Source: Cristatella mucedo (Eukaryota > Bryozoa > Phylactolaemata > Cristatellidae). Taken from it: a stretch of DNA of 60,000 nt. Below the pieces are notes generated by a model. The model saw only the letters and a program-made list of their open reading frames with translations. It ran no database searches and was not told where the DNA came from. Position 1 is the stretch's first letter. Each line of letters starts with the position of its first letter. The stretch is from assembly GCA_009760855.2 (NCBI GenBank), contig WPIO01000177.1, positions 126,001 through 186,000 on the forward strand, in the 5' to 3' direction. Shown here piece after piece: positions 57,386 to 60,000 of the stretch. Made by a program: the position numbers and the translations under genes.

Positions 57386-57469
57386 ATGGCGTCCAGCGAT
57401 GCCACTGGAGACGATTCACTGTACCCCATAGCGGTGCTTATCGACGAACTCAGAAATGAGGACGTGCAG
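57386..57469 (+). CDS. PPP2R1A: PP2A 65-kDa scaffold subunit A, first coding exon
   Basis: PP2A-A is the HEAT-repeat scaffold that holds the catalytic C subunit and a regulatory B subunit of protein phosphatase 2A in cytoplasm and nucleus. ATG 57386 (AAGATGG, A at -3 and G at +4) opens 28 codons beginning MASSDATGDDSLYPIAVL and ending IDELRNEDVQ. This is the very conserved N-terminus of the family (human MAAADGDDSLYPIAVL..., insects MAASD...), forming the first helix of HEAT repeat 1. The exon ends CAG at 57469 before GTCAGC, a phase-0 GT donor after ...EDVQ; I believe vertebrate orthologs break at about the same place, but did not check. The following LRLNSI exon is not found in the remaining 2.5 kb. 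An in-frame ATG at 57221 would add 55 unconserved residues, so 57386 is preferred. The symbol is that of the vertebrate ortholog; invertebrates usually have one such gene. Confidence 0.92.
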
Positions 57470-60000
57470 GTCAGCGAGCGCTAGCTAGCGTTCCGGACGC
57501 GTTTAGCGAGCCTAGCCCGTCCGCCGCCGAAGCTAGAGGAGGCGAACCATTCGGTCGCTGCCCTCAGCCCGGCCAGACGACGAACGGCGTACGGCCGTGG
57601 CCGGCTCGGCCAACTCGGGCTCGTATAGGGGGTATAGGGGGCTGTATATGTATATCGTATAGGGGCTCTGGCGTCGCATGCATGTGCGAGGCTTTTGAGG
57701 CTTAAGTTTAGTCGTTGAAAGCTCTGAGCTGCCTTGCGCAGCCGCGGGTGGCGCGGATAGCGTCGCTGGCCGCCCTCGAAAAAGCGCACTGGGTTCTGCC
57801 TGGCGTAGTGCCTTTGCCGCGGTCGGCAGGGCTAGCCGGCATCCTTCTTGCCTCTGGCTTCTAGCTCCTTAGCCCCTGTGTCACTTCCTGGTTTGGTACG
57901 CCGGTGTGCCAGCGTTTGGGTGCATTGCAGCCGGTGCGACACAATTGGCCAGCCATGTTCAGCTTTCACCCTGCTACCCAGTTCATATCACTCACAGGGA
58001 TCGAGCTTGCTCACACAGAGCAGCTGTTATCATGACCAAACTAGTGCGCTCGCGCTGTCTGTCTTAGTTCGTGCATGTTTTGGCCGTATACATTCCCTAC
58101 TGGATCGCCGCACAATAACCGATAGTAGCTGCTAGGCAACCGATAGTTCCTCTGGTGTCTTTGATGTAGCTATCCTCTTCGTACCTTGGTTTGTCTTGTG
58201 CCGTAGTACATAATCCTCAGCTGTGCTAGGTTAGCAGTTGTAGGAAATTAAGCCGATGAATTTAGGTACCTTTGTGTATCAAGACTGTTTTGAGTTACTG
58301 TTTTGAAACGCCAAATGGGTTGAAATGTGACTCCAGACCGCCAGTAGTTATTAACTTATTGAACGATGATAAAATTTGAGCGTATGTGAGTCCTGTGAAG
58401 ATACGGTGGTAGTGAGTGTCACTGCACTTAGACCATCTTTGCTATGCATTTCATGCAGTACCGTATGACATCGAAAGTTAAGTCGTAATGGTCTGCTTGC
58501 TTAGCTTGTCTTGAACTTCACTGCAATCCCGCACGTAGCCAATGTGCTCTCAATGAGTGCCTACACTTGTTTTGCAATTTTTTATGTCTACTGCCCGGGA
58601 GTCTCCAGCAGCCACCTCTTGGTGCCAATAGGAGATGCCACAGTGAAATGAATTGATCATGCTAGTGCCTAGCAGATGTTCGCATAAATAGCAGTCGTTG
58701 CCTCAATCATTTCCCAATTAGCTCTTAAATTGCTCTGTATGTGGCCTCTGGCAAGGTTAGTCAGGATGAATGCTTTGCAGCTTGTTACCCGCCCCAACTG
58801 GTGGCCTCTGTCCTAGTCGCCGAGTTTCGGCAACCTGTGCACCTCTTTTAGGCCTCTTTTCTAACTTGCTTATTTATATACGTGCCCTTAGTGACTAGTT
58901 TATGTCGACGGCCCCTTGGCCAACTGTACACCTGATCAGACATTCAACTAGCTTGTTCATGGCAGTCATAGTGTCACACCTCGATGCATTGTCACACTTC
59001 ATATTTGCATATTTTGCTAATTCATACCTGTGCAGTACTTTGAGCCTGCATTGAGTGTATATAGCTTCGGGGTGCAGCTTTTTTTTCTCATATTTCATCA
59101 GAGGTCTAGTGGTAATTGTGTTAATGATGATTTAAGGATTCTTGGATTCAAATGCTGTTGGCAATAAGATTTCCTGCTGATCTGTTGAATTACACCATGA
59201 ACAGGCATTCAGTTGTGGCCATTAGGTAAAGGAAGAGGACAAACCATTCCAGCATGCCTGTTAGAGGGCGTGGCAAATATCAGATGGTGGAATTGAGTTG
59301 CTGTCTGTCTAGGCTCTTGTCAGTAGTCCAAGCAAAGGGCCAAGACTTACTTCTGCCCCTTCCTCGCGGAGTATACATTTTATAACATGCAGTACAGGTA
59401 GCCTAGATCCAACTCACGGTCTTATCATCAATCTCTGCTTGTGGTAGTGATGACTGTGATCTGTCTTGTTTCATCAGGCATGGTGATGCACACTTGGTGT
59501 CGTCTGATGGCTTTCAACTTAGTGTACAGAAGAATAAACCCCCAATTTCTGCACACTGTATACTACATTCGTCGTTAGCGTTTTCCATATTTAAAAATAT
59601 TATTTACACAGCAAACAATTTAACTAGAGGTCAGGCCTCTATGGTTTTTAATAACCTCTAATTGCACTGAGGCATAGAGTCCATCAACCTCTTACGAGTC
59701 TCTGGGGTAATATTACCCTAGTAGTACAGCAGCTGGCTAAATAGCTCTTCTGGAGTTGTAGCAGGGACAGAATCGGACGTTAGACAGCACCCCATCCAAT
59801 TACAGAGATGATCTATGAGATTTAGGTCATGCAGCTGATTGGCCAGGTCTTGGCATCTGCTTCAGAGAAAAACCTTTTGTAAGGTGTGCTATTTGCTTCG
59901 GTTCATTGCTGTTAAGTGTAATCGGACAACCAGAAAAATTCTCCCCAGCATTTTTTGTCAGATCAAATTGCACATGCTGATCATCAGTTAGTTACTGAAA
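57470..60000 (+). other. Start of PP2A-A intron 1 (continues past the window)
   Basis: The intron begins with the donor GTCAGC. The first ~450 bp stay GC-rich (with TATAGGGGG-type short repeats near 57626-57660). The rest is AT-richer without coding signal. I searched for the conserved next exon (LRLNSIKKLSTIAL) and did not see it. A mariner relic occurs near the right end. Confidence 0.7.
59640..59860 (-). pseudogene. Tc1/mariner transposase C-terminal relic in the intron
   Basis: On the minus strand one frame reads LHDLNLIDHLCNWM, then SDSVPATTPEELFSQLLYY, a stop, and GNITPETRKRLMDSMPQC. This follows the order of the Tc1 transposase end: SPDLNPIEHLWDEL with the third catalytic acid, a ...TLQELFxAL segment, and W.NIPQETI..LIDSMP. 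The proline and glutamate of the catalytic motif are mutated and stops are present, so it is dead. No terminal repeats were found; the element may continue past the right edge. Confidence 0.65.

Noticed and set aside
57057-57789. Minus-strand frames of 120 and 102 codons near the PP2A-A exon
   Set aside because: They are shadows of CpG-rich promoter, exon and intron sequence; the conserved protein is on the plus strand.

Overview
This window looks like nuclear DNA of an animal. The evidence is a first coding exon of the PP2A scaffold subunit A gene with a GT splice donor, together with L2/CR1-group LINEs, tRNA-derived SINEs, hAT, pogo and Tc1/mariner relics and long microsatellites. The N-terminus encoded by that exon is arthropod-like, and a chelicerate such as a tick would fit, but I cannot fix the species from sequence alone. 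There is no prokaryotic gene organisation.

Layout. (1) 1-25643 is an unbroken GC-rich satellite array of about 137 monomers of 184-190 bp. It is already inside the array at base 1. From about 1.1 to 16.5 kb it shows higher-order order, with the same monomer strings recurring at about 4.11 kb and about 8.60 kb. Toward its right edge it becomes shorter-range, more divergent and locally scrambled. (2) 25.6-39 kb is a transposon graveyard: several copies of one L2-like LINE on both strands (one carrying a solo LTR with a 4-bp target duplication), a tRNA-derived SINE family, a short hAT element and a pogo-like transposase relic. (3) 39-44 kb holds long TA/CA arrays, an inverted-repeat element with arms built from a GGACATTTCCCC-type motif, and a nearly complete 3.2-kb hAT transposon with perfect 15-bp termini and an 8-bp target duplication, but a frameshifted transposase. 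(4) 44-47 kb is GC-rich and CpG-rich with no gene I can name, plus a palindrome cluster and a GA/TG microsatellite. (5) 47.4-53 kb is an old, degenerate tandem repeat of about 173 bp, present in both orientations and interrupted by two LINE insertions. (6) 53-56.4 kb has more LINE relics, including one with a tRNA-like segment between its 3' UTR and its terminal tail. (7) 56.7-60 kb is the promoter/5' UTR, first coding exon and start of intron 1 of the PP2A-A gene on the + strand. The intron carries a mariner relic.

How the parts relate. The only confident host gene is PP2A-A at the right end. Almost everything else is repeat. One LINE family, whose 3' end is a short hairpin followed by (ATT)n, appears at least eight times and very likely supplied the machinery for elements sharing that tail. 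The satellite is the dominant feature. Its monomers carry a conserved dyad (12-bp stem, 23-nt loop) that may matter for its chromosomal role.
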